DNA from: Augochlora pura
Taxonomy: Eukaryota > Arthropoda > Insecta > Hymenoptera > Halictidae
Length of the DNA: 64,000 nt
Assembly (NCBI RefSeq): GCF_028453695.1
Contig: NC_135781.1
Coordinates: 21,823,640 to 21,887,639 of the forward strand
Direction: 5' to 3'
Position 1 is the stretch's first letter. Each line of letters begins with the position of its first letter. The position numbers and the translations under genes were made by a program. Below the pieces are notes generated by a model that worked only from the letters and a program-made list of their open reading frames with translations, searched no databases and was not told where the DNA came from. Shown in pieces: positions 1-13,100 of the stretch.

Positions 1-113
1 CAGTGAGCTTCTCGTTTAGGTCGCTGCAAGATGAAGCTGTACTTCTTCTTTCTACATTCGAGGGACAGAAGGAACGTATTAGTAATATACGTCACTCAAG
101 CGAAGAGGCAAAT
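1..113 (+). CDS. LanA: LanA exon (partial at window edge), beginning of LG3
   Basis: Reads SFSFRSLQDEAVLLLST, the typical opening beta strands of a laminin G module (aromatic-x-F-R-S then a hydrophobic strand). It ends with Asn codon AAT at 111-113 followed by donor GTACGT, phase 0. The 5' boundary is outside the window. Confidence 0.88.
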
Positions 114-3100
114 GTACGTACTATTCCTTTTTTATTATTTCTCACGAAAGTTATTATTTATGATTTTTTACGAATTCGTATCGTAATTGAACGTTCTATT
201 ATTTTGTCTGAGAAGAGGGGGAAATAGTCTTAGCCCCTTGCACTACGACTCCTTTCACGTTGCGCTGATTAGCACTTATTTGTTCTTAATACTTTTCTTA
301 ATAGGACCGGATAATTTTTATTTTTTGTATTATCTTTATTTACTTCCGCTTCTAGACTTTGATAATGGAAAAATTCAATTTGATTTCGATTTGCAAGAAA
401 TTAATAGTTTATTAATTTCGTAGACCTTGCGTGGAATCTTTATCACGAGTTCGACTCGTTATTATAGTGCAAGGGCTTAATGTAAAATATTAGATTATTG
501 AAATATTTGAATATTAGTACGTTATGGAGGTGATTTCTATTCCCTTAGCTTGGAAATAGTTCAAATCTGCTGCCATATTTTTCGTCCTTTGTGCAGCGCC
601 AATCGACGAATGACAAAATGCTGAAACTGGTTATCAAAATTATCAATAGGTGATAATTTGTTTAGAAATCACTGGTAGCACCACTTTCCATTCCTTTTTC
701 ACATTATCAAGCAATTAGGATTGTAATGTTCTATTAGATAGTGTCGATACTAGTTTCTAACCAATTATCATCTGCCGATCATTTTAGTTATCAATTTGAG
801 TGTTTTGCCACTACGTAAATTGATGATTTGTGAAAATTGGAAAAAAGCTTCTTTAATCTGCTTCTGATAGCACCCCAAGTCGGCCATTGATGAATGGCCG
901 TAAATTTGAATTGTTTTTAAATAAAGAAAAAGAGTTCCCGAAAATTTCCTAATTAAGAATCGTATTAGGAATTATATATTAGTAATATTAAACTATCGAA
1001 ACGCTAACATGTTAATACTGAACCCCTAGAATTTTTGGCATTTCAGTGTTTAAATCTGGAATTTCGTATGAAGATATTCTTATAACTTCAAAACGTGTAA
1101 AATAGAATACATAAAACTGGTCATTTGGTGGATTTAGCGTAAAAATATTAAAATATTATAATTATGAATCAATAGAATAAAAATATCAGAATATTTATTA
1201 ATTATGACATTGTTATGACAAAAATAATATTTTCGGATCACGAATATTTTAAAAACGCTTGTCGATGACGACAATTTTGCAGCACAGAATGATTTTCGAA
1301 ATTAATTGTTTAACGCAATTTCAGAAGGACAATTACTATTCAGTATGCTTAATTAATGGACAAGTGCAAGTTCGGCTGAACGCTGGTAAAGGAGAACTTG
1401 TTCTACAATCAAACGGTACGTTCAACGACGGAAGGTATCATGCGGTAACTATTATTAAAAAAAAGAAGGACGTTAAGTTGATAGTAGATGATACCTATAA
1501 AATCTCGGGAAGACTGCCGAAAGGCGCTGCCATTGGTGCTCCGGAAGGTGCTGGTGGTTTATTTTTTGGAGGTCTACCAGAAGCCATCAATACTACCAAA
1601 ATGATCGCAACGAACACCCCTTTGTACGGTGCGATTAAGGACGTAATGTTTACGGATGAGTAAGTTAAATATCTCGTCACTGATCTCACGAAACGATTGA
1701 ATGATTTTTACTATTTTTCAATCAACTATCTTAACTATTTTCAAAGTAATGATTTTTACTATTTCTAAATTAACTATTTTAAATGTTAGGATCATTCAAT
1801 TTGACAAAGCTGTCGATTTCGATCACGCGCTAATCGGTCGACCGGGGCCAGCTATGGGAAAAGACGTTCCCACGTATACGCCGCCATCCGCTTCGTTATC
1901 AATAGGGATGTCTACTCAGCCGGAGGGCTGTCAGAAAGTACCATACTATTCACTGGAACCGGGCGCACTCAAGTTCGGAGATAAACCGAACAGCCATACT
2001 CAGCTCTACTTAGATTTCAAAAAGTTCTGGGAGAAGAAGTATAAGATAGAATTCGATTTTAGAACATACTACCCGAACGGCCTGCTATTTATCACTCCGG
2101 TATGTACGAAATTAATTTATTCTTCGTTAATAATGGCAACAGTACATTAATTTATATTGTTACGTTAATAGTACTCTTGGTAAATATTGTTAAGTTTTCT
2201 TTTGTGTTCATCTAACATGCATACAACATTAATTATTGTTTCCAATAATGGTTCAAATAATTCTACCAAAAATCATATTTATTCGCTGAAATATATTCTG
2301 CCAATGCAAGTAGAATGAATATTTCAACGGCACAAACTCGGTTACCTAAATTATACCTAACGAGACTTTCTTGCAATTTGTAGGGAATCAGACCAAAGAA
2401 TTATTTGATGATCGTGATAAGAGATGGTCAACTTCTGCTGCTGGTGAAGAGCAAGCAGAAAAGAGAGATACCGTTCAGAACACCGTTCAATGATGGCAAT
2501 TGGCATCACGTTGTTATAAGTCATGAAGAAAGGAAGCTGACACTGCTCGTAGACTCTCAAACACCTCGCACGATCAAAGTGCCGAGAAAAATTGGCTTGG
2601 CATCAATGATGTACATCGGAGGACTACCGGAAAGTGGGACACCGATACCGGAGCAAGTTGTAGTTAAACTTGAGACGCTGAAAGGGTGCATCAGGGGTTT
2701 GAGGGTGAACGGGAACGTATACGACATGGTCGGTTCAACGAGCAGAGCGTACCATGTTGGTCAGTGTTTCCCGAACGTTGAAAGCGGAGCCTATTTTCAA
2801 GATGAAGCATATGCGATATATAGTAAGTATTTTTTATTATGTTCAGCCAATTATTTCATTGACTATCGTTTGTGTTAAAACTTTCTGCTTATATCTACAC
2901 ATATGTGAAGTAATAGCTAAAACTTTAAAATGCGCAGATCAACTCTTTATTCTTTCGTGGGTTCAGAAATTGTTAACACTAGTACTACCAAGTGTTAAAC
3001 GCAACTAACATAAAGGAAGGAATCAGATTTAAGCGGTTTTAAATAATTTGGTAGTTCTAATGTTACTGAACTTCGTCAAAATACTTCCAAAGTACTATTT

Positions 3101-4190
3101 CCAGAGCCTAAACCATAAGCAAATGCCAAATGTCTAAAATGTCTCCTTAACTCGATATAAGAACATTTAGACTTCTATTTAGTATTTGGCTATTACATGC
3201 ACGTTTGATAGAAAAGCAAGGACAGGATGCACGTGTGTAGCATTGAAAATGTTTATATTTTCTGCAGAGAGGAACTTCGAGTTAGGCGCCGTGTTGGAAC
3301 TTCAGTTGGAATTCAGGACATCGGAGCTGTCCGGTGTATTACTTTCCATCACAGCGCCTGGCAATTCGCCCTCGCTATCACTAGAATTGAATAATGGCAA
3401 AGTGATCATGTCAGGCGATCTGGGGGACAATAAACCGTTGTACGTCGAGCAACCTTTTGCTAATCCGTACACGATTTGCGACAACCGATGGCACAGAATA
3501 CAGGCGGTGTACAATGACGAAGAGTTGGCACTGAAAGTCGACGAGATGGATCAGAAGTATGGTCTTCCAGCCAACGTAAATTACCATATAATGGACTCCA
3601 CTGTCCTTGGGCCTCTGTACATTGGTGGCCTGCCAGGTAAAAAATTCGTACATCAATTATTCTCGCCTATAAGTCAAAATAAGCACGACTGTCGTAAGGC
3701 TCTACCATTTGTTTCATCTTTATGAAACGAAACGAGAAACTTTCAAGCAGAAGAGATTAAAACTATGCAATTCTTCATATTAATTAGAAAATTTACTATA
3801 CTAATGATCTTTACTGTACTAACTACATGGTAAATTCAACTTCCGATTGTACTCTTCTATATTATTATATTGTGTCTTTGCTTATTATTCGAGATTCAAA
3901 ATAGCTCATTTTATTCCAACTTCCATATGTACAATATATTTTTAAAAGTACCAGGAAAATATTTTACAAGTAGAGATTTCTAAATGATGTATCATAAAAA
4001 TTTTGAAGTAATATTTGATAATTTTCGAATAAATGATTTTGTTGTAGCCTCAGCCCCGAAGGGTACATTAATAACAAGGGATCACTTCAACGGATGCATA
4101 AGAAACGTGATGATAGGCGGAGAGAGGCGCGACTGGACGGACATGGACGAGTTGCATAATATTTACTTGAGCTCCTGCCCCGTACAATGA
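1..4190 (+). CDS. LanA: Laminin subunit alpha, C-terminal part (six exons, LG3-LG5), 5' end outside window
   Basis: Secreted basement-membrane protein: the large C-terminal laminin G (LG) modules of the alpha chain bind cell-surface receptors such as dystroglycan and integrins (family knowledge). Coding exons are 1-113, 1325-1659, 1790-2099, 2384-2822, 3268-3636 and 4048-4190. Every junction has GT/AG and matching phase, giving 568 residues in frame from base 3 to the TGA at 4188-4190. Three successive LG modules are visible, each with a conserved GGLP near its end (GGLPEAINTT, GGLPESGTPI, GGLPASAPKG) and each of the last two with a Cys near the end (VGQCFPN, LSSCPVQ). A spacer with TYTPPS and STQPEGCQK separates LG3 from LG4, as usual for laminin alpha. 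The start and the upstream coiled-coil, EGF and N-terminal regions lie left of the window. Similarity to Drosophila LanA rather than wb is by recall, so the paralogue choice is less certain than the family. Confidence 0.93.
1325..1659 (+). CDS. LanA: LanA exon, body of LG3
   Basis: Acceptor TTTCAG at 1319-1324 and donor GTAAGT at 1660. The exon starts in phase 0 and ends two bases into a codon. It encodes KDNYYSVCLINGQVQVRLN, then NGTFNDGRYHAVTI (the laminin G 'DGxWH' strand with Y for W), and GGLFFGGLPEA. The bases upstream of the acceptor stay open in the same frame but are intron. Confidence 0.9.
1790..2099 (+). CDS. LanA: LanA exon, end of LG3, interdomain spacer and start of LG4
   Basis: Acceptor TTAG at 1786-1789 and donor GTATGT at 2100. 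The first base completes Glu. It encodes a Pro/Thr/Ser-rich linker (VPTYTPPSASLS) with CQK, then LDFKKFWEKKYKIEFDFRTY, the opening strands of LG4. The linker between the LG1-3 and LG4-5 units is a known laminin alpha feature. Confidence 0.9.
2384..2822 (+). CDS. LanA: LanA exon, most of LG4
   Basis: Acceptor TTTGTAG ends at 2383; donor GTAAGT starts at 2823. Encodes NYLMIVIRDGQLLLLVKSK, then FNDGNWHHVVISHEERKLTL (canonical laminin G DGxWH motif), MMYIGGLPES, and a Cys pair in ETLKGCIRGLRVNG...HVGQCFP that should form the module's disulfide. It ends one base into a Lys codon that opens LG5. Confidence 0.93.
3268..3636 (+). CDS. LanA: LanA exon, most of LG5
   Basis: Acceptor TTCTGCAG ends at 3267; donor GTAAAA starts at 3637. 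Encodes FELGAVLELQLEFRTSELSG (opening strands), CDNRWHRIQAVYNDEELAL (DxxWH strand) and GPLYIGGLP. The splice joins A of the previous exon to AG here (AAG, Lys), keeping frame. Confidence 0.92.
4048..4190 (+). CDS. LanA: LanA terminal coding exon, end of LG5
   Basis: Acceptor TTGTAG ends at 4047. Encodes SAPKGTLITRDHFNGCIRNV and ends LHNIYLSSCPVQ, then TGA. The GCIRNV / SSC cysteines are the usual terminal disulfide pair of a laminin G module, so the chain ends where the family normally ends and is not truncated. Confidence 0.93.
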
Positions 4191-6042
4191 TGCTTAATTA
4201 TGCCGATGATCAGTACAACGTGCAAAGTCTTCTAAGTTATTCACTTTCGTTCCAAAGACTGCTCGAATCACGCACTGAGCTCAAAACGTTCTCCGTAGAC
4301 TCTGTTCGTCGCGACCGCGCACTGGAATCATGTGCCATACCATGATGGGGAATCCGTAATTAGTTAAGACGTAAGACTAAACCAAGCCAAAAGATGCTAA
4401 CTTGCGAACGTAGAAAGTTTACATCTGTGTTTCTCAAACTCGTTTTCTTACATGTGTTTAACAAAGTATCGACGTTTCGCCTACATCGTATTTCTGTACA
4501 ATGTTATACATTTGATTAGGATTTCATTGGGATCGCGAATATATTGTAGCTTCCTCGAAATTGTGCACATTTTCTTTGAATCGACGGGAATCTATTTAAA
4601 AGCGCATAAATAATAGAAATCGTTGATGAGATATTTATTTAAATAATCGCTAACGTAGTCGTTGTTCGTGTATTCTATTTACTATCACTATGCAATTCAA
4701 CTAACACTGATTTATTTATCAAGTATTTTTAACTGACACAGCGAATTCGGATCAACGTTCAGAGAATGCAAAGATCGATTTTTGTTTCTTCACACTGTCA
4801 TTCCAATAGGTATCTAACGGCGATAGTTACCAACTATTTGTAAAAGTTCACATTGTTACAGTTATTGAAAAAGTACAAAGGTAAAGCGCAGAATCAGGAG
4901 AGATACATTTACAAAGCGACAAACGATGATGAATAACGAGAGCCGTTGTTCTTCACTGAAGTAATTTTACAGCAGGTGTCTTCGAAAGGTGATTTCGCAA
5001 GCGAGGAACAGTTTGAGAAACGATTTTTTGAATCGTCGACGAACCATGGCACAAATTCACGTCGAACTGCATCGTGAACCGAATGTAAAATAAATATTAC
5101 GACATACGTGTAAGTAGCATGATCACTGCCATATAGTTTAATTGTAATACACTTGTAAGTCACAGAACAATTGTACATCAGTATTTAAAGTTATTTATTA
5201 CTGTTAAATGTAAGTGGAACACGGCGGTTCTGGTCGAATCGGACTCGCGCTCGATCAGAACCGCGATTCGAAAACGGAGGGAGAAAAAGAAGAAAGGACG
5301 AACAAAGTGAAATTATTTTGTACTTTTGTAGCGGTAGTAAAATGTAATGATAATGTAAGATTATCGAGTATGTACACGCGAGCAAGTCACATTTAGCGCC
5401 CTGTAAAGTGTCCTTTTTTTTAACGAGCATAAGTAACACGAGTAGGGAAAAATGTTCTTCACAAGAATATTTTCGTATTTATGTCTAATATTTTTCTTAT
5501 TCGTTGAATTGTACTATATTATACATACGCAAAAAAATTAACAATGATGTCTCCGCTATTGTGTATAAAATATATAACAATGAGAAAGTATGGTCACCTA
5601 ATTTACCCTCTTCTGTACTCCAAAAGTTATATACATATACATTAACATTACAGCCAATGAATACGCAGAGAACATACTTAATTCCATTTAAATATATATT
5701 ATATATATATCGTTCGCAGAAGAATAAAAGTCTATTGCAAAGTAGGTTATTAAATTTTATTGATGACATTCGCTCCAAGATGCTAACAGTAAAACACGAC
5801 CGAAATTTAGATGATGTACTGAATAAATATGTATCGTCGAGTGGTGGTTTCATCGATGCATATATAAAAACATAATATTTACAGAGACATGGATAAATCG
5901 AACTACTATAATCCGACGAAATTTCAGAGTTATTTTTCTCCACCGTCTTCCTCTTGTTCTTCCGTGGGACAATAAAAATAAAGGATTGTTACATAAAAGG
6001 TAATCATTTATTATTAGTAAGCGCGATTATTTATATCCCATT

Positions 6043-6100
6043 GATATCTCTCTCACTCTCACTCTATTTTTCGCACTCTCTCTCTCTCTTTCTCTTATTT
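6043..6100. repeat. CT-rich simple repeat
   Basis: Imperfect (TC)n/(CTCT)n tract, with a similar one at about 6622-6680. On the - strand they read as GA repeats. Low-complexity DNA in the LanA-Patronin convergent region. Confidence 0.7.
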
Positions 6101-8807
6101 TCGTTTCATTATTTATCACGTCGGTGCCAGCTCACTAATAATATTCTCTGCTTCGAAAAATATAAATATTAAGCACAAGCAATCACCTTTCCAGCTACAG
6201 TTTGCATCCTTGGCTTGAACGTTTTCTCGTACACCGTGTCTCGTAACCTCCGTTCCTCATTTCAAATCCCATCCTCCTGTGAGCCGATGTTTCATGTCGA
6301 TTCTTAAGATTAATGACTACATCGTTTACCATAAATTCTCATTCGTTTTTTTTTTGTTCGTTTGCATCGTCGTAGACCAACAACTCGTTTTTTTTTTCTA
6401 TTTTCCTTCCTTTTTAAACTCATCTTGTAACATTCAACCTTCACCATCAAATATTGTCAAATCGGACAATTTCAAGAGTAACGAAGCTCGCAAAAATTTT
6501 ATTTCCCTCTCTTCCTCGTGTTCACGACGATACGCAATAGATTTACAATAGACGAGAATAGAATAATGAACTTTTTTTCTTTGGATACTACAGTCGACGG
6601 ATTTTTAATTTTTTGTATTCATCTCTCTCATGCTTTCTCTCTATCTCTCTCTCTCACTTTCGCTCGATCTCTCATTTTCTCTCTAAAGAGTCCCACGTGT
6701 TTGAAGTTCGCATTGAAACAATCGGGACAAGTGAACCAAGTTTATCGTTGCGAATTAAAAATATATTTCCCGCGGTCGATCGTGGAGAACATGAAATTCG
6801 ATATGTTGCGTAATTATTTAATAATAATCAATATGTGTTGTATTACGCCGTTGCAGAATACAGGGGGTCTACTCGGATTAAACTGAATCGACCTTGGATT
6901 CCTTTTTTTACACTACTCCGTAAAATTAAAGGATACCTAAATTCTAATTGAAAATCTATTCTTTCAACTCCTGTAATTTCATGCAAATAATTCCGATATT
7001 TTAACTATTCAAGAAATCATTGCAGAAGAGAGATTCTTCTGTGAAAGATCGTATTGAAATAAATGTGAGATATCATTTTTTAAAAAGAAAGAGAGCAATT
7101 TCAGTTTCTTATTCCGATTTATAACAATAACAAGTCTTTGAATGAATCTGAAAGTGGGGACTTCATTCTTTAAAATGAACATAGGTAGGATATTGTATAT
7201 TTTTTTAAGTCGAAAATGACAATTTTTCAGATATAATTTAGCGACCCTTTAATTTCATGTAAATTTTTTAACTTCTTTCTCTTCTCTTGAATATCATCTC
7301 AAAATTTCATGCACGTGGAGCACAACAATTGTCAGTGTATACACATGCACATACAGGATGTTCACGCAGCCACTGACCAGTTTCTCTCATAGATGACACA
7401 TGTGCAGAAAGAAACGAAGACGGAAAAAAATGATTATGGTACTTTTCGAAAAACGATGATGGTTAAAAAAAAATCAGTACCAGCCTTTCCTTTCATTTTT
7501 TCTGTGCATTTATCTTTTTGGAGTAACTACGCGAGCACTCTGTACAGATATGTAACACATTTAAGTAAAAACACATACACAAACATCGGACGACTCACGA
7601 ACGAATAAATCTTACAATACGCTAATTATATGTAAATGAAGAAACGAACAAAAACTAAAAATTCTTTCTAATAGACCCTCCATATTTCTGTACAAAAAAT
7701 GTGTTTACTTCTATCTAATTGCTACCCATTCGCTCTACCAGCATATTACGACAAAACGAATCGTGTACATTGTTGGAAAGGATCGAATCGACAAGATGGA
7801 AGGTCAGTGCCAGTCCCACACGAAGGGCGGACATTCAATTTATGGCACAATAAATAGTTGTTCCGTTAGGTTATTATGCTAATTATCTCATCATGTACAA
7901 CGCGGACCGCGTGTCTCGTTCGCTTGAAATTGGACTGACGCAACCATTTTCGCAGATAATATAAACGAGGATTATCTGAACAAAAGGATCTGTGTGCAGC
8001 CAACGAAACACATGAAAACGGGATCGCTTAACTTAATTAGACTTCGAATTGCAGTCTCTGTTTCATTCGAATCTTGGACAGATCGAGACATTCGTATACA
8101 AACGGCTGCCACGCTTTTCAAAATGCTTGGAAACGCGAGGAACGCAGACCATGTTGGATTGTAAAGCATAATTAGGCCTAGGAGGATTTCGAATCAATCA
8201 ACGAAGAATACGACGTGTGAAAGAAAATCTGTTTTCTTTACGTTGCTTAGTGTTTATGTGTTCCCCAACCATTTTCTGCTTTCCTCTTACAAGATTTCGG
8301 TTTCGTACACCGTAAAAAATAAGTATGCGATGTGCGCAGGTTGATTGATTCGTAGCCGTTCCCACGCTCTCTCCGACCACACTTCATTCGATTACCAAAA
8401 ATCATTTCCTCTTGGACAACGAATTTAGTTTTTGGTACGGTTTGGTACGGTCCCATTCTCTCTCGTCTTAAATTATCGAGAATCTTTATGCCTATCTCGA
8501 TGCACGCTTCGCAGAACTCACTTCGAAGGACACCGAATCAATGTAGCGCATTAGAAATAATCACATACCTACACGGTAAAGAAAAGAATATCCTCGCACA
8601 ACATCGGTTATATTCGGATCGATCTTAAGGCTGATTTGGTATCCCCTTTTGAGCCGGTTCATACATTTTCCTCAACAACATAATCGCTACATCGCGCAGG
8701 GTGTGAAACAATAATAGATGCAAATTTCATGGGTCTGATAAAATCGACGAAACAACAGTTTAAAATACATACGCATGCATTAAAAATTCAATACGTTCAC
8801 GAATATA

Positions 8808-8914
8808 CAGGGTCGCGATGTGATACAAACAAATTTCTACTAATTCATTCATTTAAGAATATTACTTGGAACTATTACCCACATAATTTTCACTTATACT
8901 TTATTCACACCCTG
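8808..8914. mobile_element. Possible MITE-like element with imperfect CAGGGT ends
   Basis: TA-CAGGGTCGCG at 8808 is opposed by CACACCCTG ending near 8914. Ends are imperfect (CAGGGTsG versus CAGGGTGTG) and the right TA is missing. It has similar termini to the 21681-21817 element but is less certain. Confidence 0.3.
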
Positions 8915-9570
8915 TTTAAGTAGCCACAACTGTCAATAGTTGTGAATCTCGTGTACGACGAAGAATCATTAATTCGTCTTCAGTAATGACAGTGACAGAA
9001 AAGAATTTATCCGAGAAAAGTATCGAAGTTAGAATATGAAATAAAGCGATCCTAATGCAAGCCATTGGTTTTTCCTGCTTCGACAATGTTAATGAAATAC
9101 GTATAAAGTTCGTATTGAAAATCCAGACGTTCGTCGACTCTGTCAGAAATATGGTGAAATTAATGATCCTCTAATTACGTTTAGTAATCTTTCGGTAAAA
9201 GACGACGGTACCTATGGTAATGATGATCGAGAGCCTTCTCCTTCCTCGTCTACGCGTAACGAGGAAACCTGTGCGGATTACTTTATGCAAATGTAAAGAC
9301 GAAATTTGTCGCGTGAACGTTCGCGAAAGCCCTGCCTCTCTCAGCGAAATGAGGAAAAAAGGGCGTAAGAAAAAGTTAATACCGTTATATCAGTCACAAC
9401 TTTCATATATAACACAGTAGCTTACACGATTACAAGGCGGTTACACGTCGAGAGTTAGTCCGCGAAGATATTAGATACTGACAACAAACCATTCTTATGG
9501 TAGATATTGGTAATCTTACGACACAGTGATTGATGCTGAACAACAACAGAACAAAAACAAACGAAAACAG

Positions 9571-9734
9571 AAAAGTAGTAGTAGTAGTAGTGTAATAATA
9601 GTAGTAGTAGTAGTAGTTGTTGTTGTTGTAGTAGTAGTAGTAGTAGTAGTTGTAGTAGTAATAGTAGTAGTAGTATCAGTAGTAGCAGTGGTAGTGGTAG
9701 TGGAAGTAGTAGTGGTAGTAATAGTAGTAGTACC
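9571..9734. repeat. Compound trinucleotide microsatellite (GTA/GTT)n
   Basis: About 160 bp of GTA/AGT repeats interrupted by GTT, ATA and GGT variants. Open frames through it on both strands encode only Val, Thr or Ser runs and are not genes. It starts roughly 260 bases past the Patronin stop, so it probably lies in the Patronin 3' UTR, where the transcript would carry TAC/AAC repeats. Confidence 0.9.
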
Positions 9735-9990
9735 GAAAATCAAAAAAAGAGGGGACGCGCACGATCTGTAAACGACAACTCCGTTTCGTATGTGCGCTCG
9801 GTTAATCGTAAAAACGTGCACGAATGAGATTGAATCCTCGCGTGTTCAGGTCAGCATCAATCATTTGTCTTTATAAAATTGACTAAGAACGCAACGTTTG
9901 CATTAATTTAATATGGGCCTGTATTAAAATAGTAACTATGAACAACAGAGGGCATAGTAGCGTAATGTTAAGTGTGACACTTGTGTAAAA

Positions 9991-10135
9991 CTATATGACG
10001 AGAGGCATGTCTTTCTTGTTCGGTAAATTCACTTTTTTCCCCTGCCAAAGACTATTGTGTATTGTAAAGGCATCTATGGTTACAGTCAGATGCTTCGTAT
10101 GAATCTGGGAAAAACATTTTCCTCCCGAATTGTAT
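9991..10135 (-). CDS. Patronin: Patronin last coding exon, C-terminal part of CKK domain
   Basis: Acceptor CATTTCAG precedes 10135. Encodes YNSGGKCFSQIHTKHLTVTI, AFTIHNSLWQGKK and ends KKDMPLVI with TAG at 9993-9991. This is nearly identical to the remembered end of Drosophila Patronin. The CKK domain contacts the microtubule at the intradimer groove near minus ends. Confidence 0.97.
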
Positions 10136-13100
10136 CTGAAATGTAGAAAACAAAAATTAACATAATTCAATGAATATGTTAATCCTGCAATGGCGCATTG
10201 CATCTTTTAGATCTCAGCCGAATTTACTAGACACAATTTTGTGCAGATATAAAACTTTTGTAACTTCTTTGCAAAATCTAAAAGTGTTTCACAAAATGTT
10301 GATGGAATTTTTAGAAAGATCCCAATGTGATATTCCGTAATTCAAAAGAACGATGCATTTTTACAGCTTTAACTTGAAAGAAGGACAATGAAGAACAGGA
10401 TAAAAGATAAACTTACTTGAAAAACTTGTCGAACATTTTATCGATAACTTGTTTCGGCCCAGTGCCGTACAACTTTGACACTTCTTCTCTGTCAGGGCAG
10501 TATGAATAGAGCGCCCGAAATTGGCAGCCAGCATCTCGAAATAAAATAAGGAAATGCTTACTCTCCGATCTCGCAATTTCGTCGAGAACTCTCCTTTTCG
10601 CTTCCTTGTTAACCGTGCCGGGAAATACGCAATATTCGACAGCGTTTAACATAATACCGCGATTCGACTTGGTCGTAGGCTGTTTATACAATCTTGGACC
10701 TGTGGGCAGAACGAAAATCATTTCAATCGATAAATTATTCTAACAAACATTTTGTTAAATATCAAATCTTGATTTCGATTTTGACAATTACGGATAAATT
10801 ACATCTATTTGATAGGTTTAAACCAGGCATGGGCAAATTACATCAAGGAGGGAGGCAGCTTTAGATATAGAACGAAAAGTTCACAAGATTAAGCGTGACT
10901 TGCCTGTTCTTGGCTTTAACGGAGTCTTAAGTATCAATCTATTAGCAATTTAGTACTCAACGAGGATCTACTGATTAGCTATTGGGAAGACTAGAGCAAG
11001 CATTTTATACCCTAAACCGCGCTTTTGATAACCCCTAGGGACCGTGATTCAGACTAAATGATTATAGAGAAACAGAAAACTATCTATCTGGCCTTCCTTG
11101 TGTAGATTAGGCGTGGCTTCTTGCTCATGCCTTCAATGTAGACAGGAAAATGCTCCGTACGGAAACCTGACCCCATGCCTGATTATGACTGATCCAAACG
11201 TTAATCTCTGCTGACCATTGTAGTCCATCATCGAACTTGGCGTACTACTGATGTCGCTGCTACCATCATCGAAGACCCTTCTTTTAGTCAGCAAACCAGG
11301 TGGTAAAGAGCCAGGACCCGACGGCGACGGTAGATGCCTCATGCTGCCCATGCCAGGACTCGGTGCTCTTCTTGGTGGTGTCGCTCTGCCCAGACCGCTG
11401 TCCGTATCTGTGTATTGACACATCATACCGTCTTGATCACTACTCGAACCTGCGAACGCAAGCTCAGTATATGAAGATAGAATTAAAGGGAAAAGATACG
11501 CTCGACAACAGGTGTGTCCCTTCACGATAAAAGACCTCCAACAACGTGTTCCGTCTCGGTGACGTTTTACCCGACCAAGCAAGAGGAATCCATCGAGGAT
11601 AATAACTTATATTAATCACTAAAAGTTAGTTCCTGATAAGATCCGAGTTATTAGTTACTTTGTTAGACTTACAAACGACCTTCAACAATATCCATCTTCA
11701 TAGCTTGCGTCCAATACATGAAACGATTGCCTCAGAATATGTAATAGTAAAGTACACCGTTACAAAACATGGGGACCAAGACTCTCTGACCACTATCTGT
11801 TCTCTAATTCGACCATAAAAAACAGAGGAAACTTTTGACCTTTCTAAAAAACATTCTAAGGAACTATCGCTCGGGTATCTCGACAATGAAACTCTGAACA
11901 GTTTGATATTTTTCTAAGCGTTCTAAGACCATATAACACGCGACAATGGAGAAGTTTCTTTTATAAACAAAACATGGGTGTACTAGTGATATAATATCGC
12001 GATCTTAGAAAAAGAAATAAGGTAGAGCAAATTCATCCCATGATCGTACTATTAAATGTTTTATACAAATGTTATATGTATTAACGAATTAGCTTGAGAT
12101 GAACGTGCCGTACCATTTTACCATAATACCTGTAAATAAAAACAGAGAGGAATGGCAAAGAACGAATACATATTTAACGTAAGTGAATAGGATAACCGTA
12201 TGATACAGGACCTAAATGTGAGTCAGAGTGAAAAGGTTATTATATGGAAACTGGAACCACCAACAATAATCTGAAAAACACTAAATATATCGGTACCCAG
12301 AACCAGTGCTGTACAACGATAAGCCCAACAAGCATCAACTGAATCATATATCTACTGCAGCAAATGAGTTATCCTGTGAATGGAGATCGAAAATGTGTCT
12401 GCAAATGTTAGGTCACTAGTTAGAAAAGAAAATTTCATCAGTTGTTTATATACGCGATATGAAAATACTTTATATTAGATGTCAATAGTTCTCTAGCTTA
12501 TTTCATGATTCATGAATGTTCTAACACTTTATTTACATAATCATAAGTGTTATAAGAAAACATTATTTGGTTCAAAAAGGCAAATATTATAGTAAGAAAA
12601 AGAAAATTGTTCTCAAGGTCACATTATTCAAGATTTTAAGGATGTTGATAATTTTTTTAGAATAACAGTGAATATGATCCTAGTGTAACAGCAAAGCTAA
12701 TAGACTGATTCAATGACCTAGTGTACCATGACTTGCATATGAATTTGAGTACCGTTGAAGAAGATCGCAATGAGAAGATGACCTCGAGAAGAACAGTTTA
12801 CTTGCTACATATTTGCCTGTACGAACCAGATAATGTGTTCGTTATTGAAAAGGTTGGTGAATTTGCAATTGATAGCGAAGCAGACAGAATTTCGAAGACG
12901 TATCCAATAATGTGCTGTTCGTGTATGCATGTAAATTATCACTGCCACCTGTGCGCTCCGATCTGCCACCATGCGACTACGTGTAATGCTATAGCCTACA
13001 AAAAATTGAAACGGTGTACAGAACACGTAATAATAATTGATGCACGACAGAAGGGGGGATAATACGTATTCCAAGTCACTGGTGCTTCTTACCACACAAA

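Larger units (their letters stand above)
4191..9990. other. Convergent 3' region between LanA and Patronin, including both 3' UTRs
   Basis: No convincing coding exon on either strand in this 5.8-kb stretch. It must contain the LanA 3' UTR at its left and the Patronin 3' UTR at its right, but transcript ends cannot be placed from sequence alone. AATAAA-like hexamers occur (for example 5091-5096 on +), but in such AT-rich DNA they are weak evidence. CT-rich tracts lie near 6043-6092 and 6622-6680. A transposon-like terminus is at 7352, a possible short element at 8808-8914, and a long trinucleotide microsatellite at 9571-9734. Confidence 0.6.

Noticed and set aside
3637..3725. Continuation of the LanA LG5 frame past 3636
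   Set aside because: It runs through a clear donor into intron; the correct continuation GGLP|ASAPKG uses the acceptor at 4047.
9516..9821. Open frames encoding long Val or Thr runs on both strands
   Set aside because: They are translations of the (GTA)n microsatellite; no normal protein composition outside the repeat.
12721..13095. Overlapping open frames of about 100 codons on both strands near 12.9 kb
   Set aside because: No recognisable motif or splice context beyond the small Patronin exon at 13093-13191.
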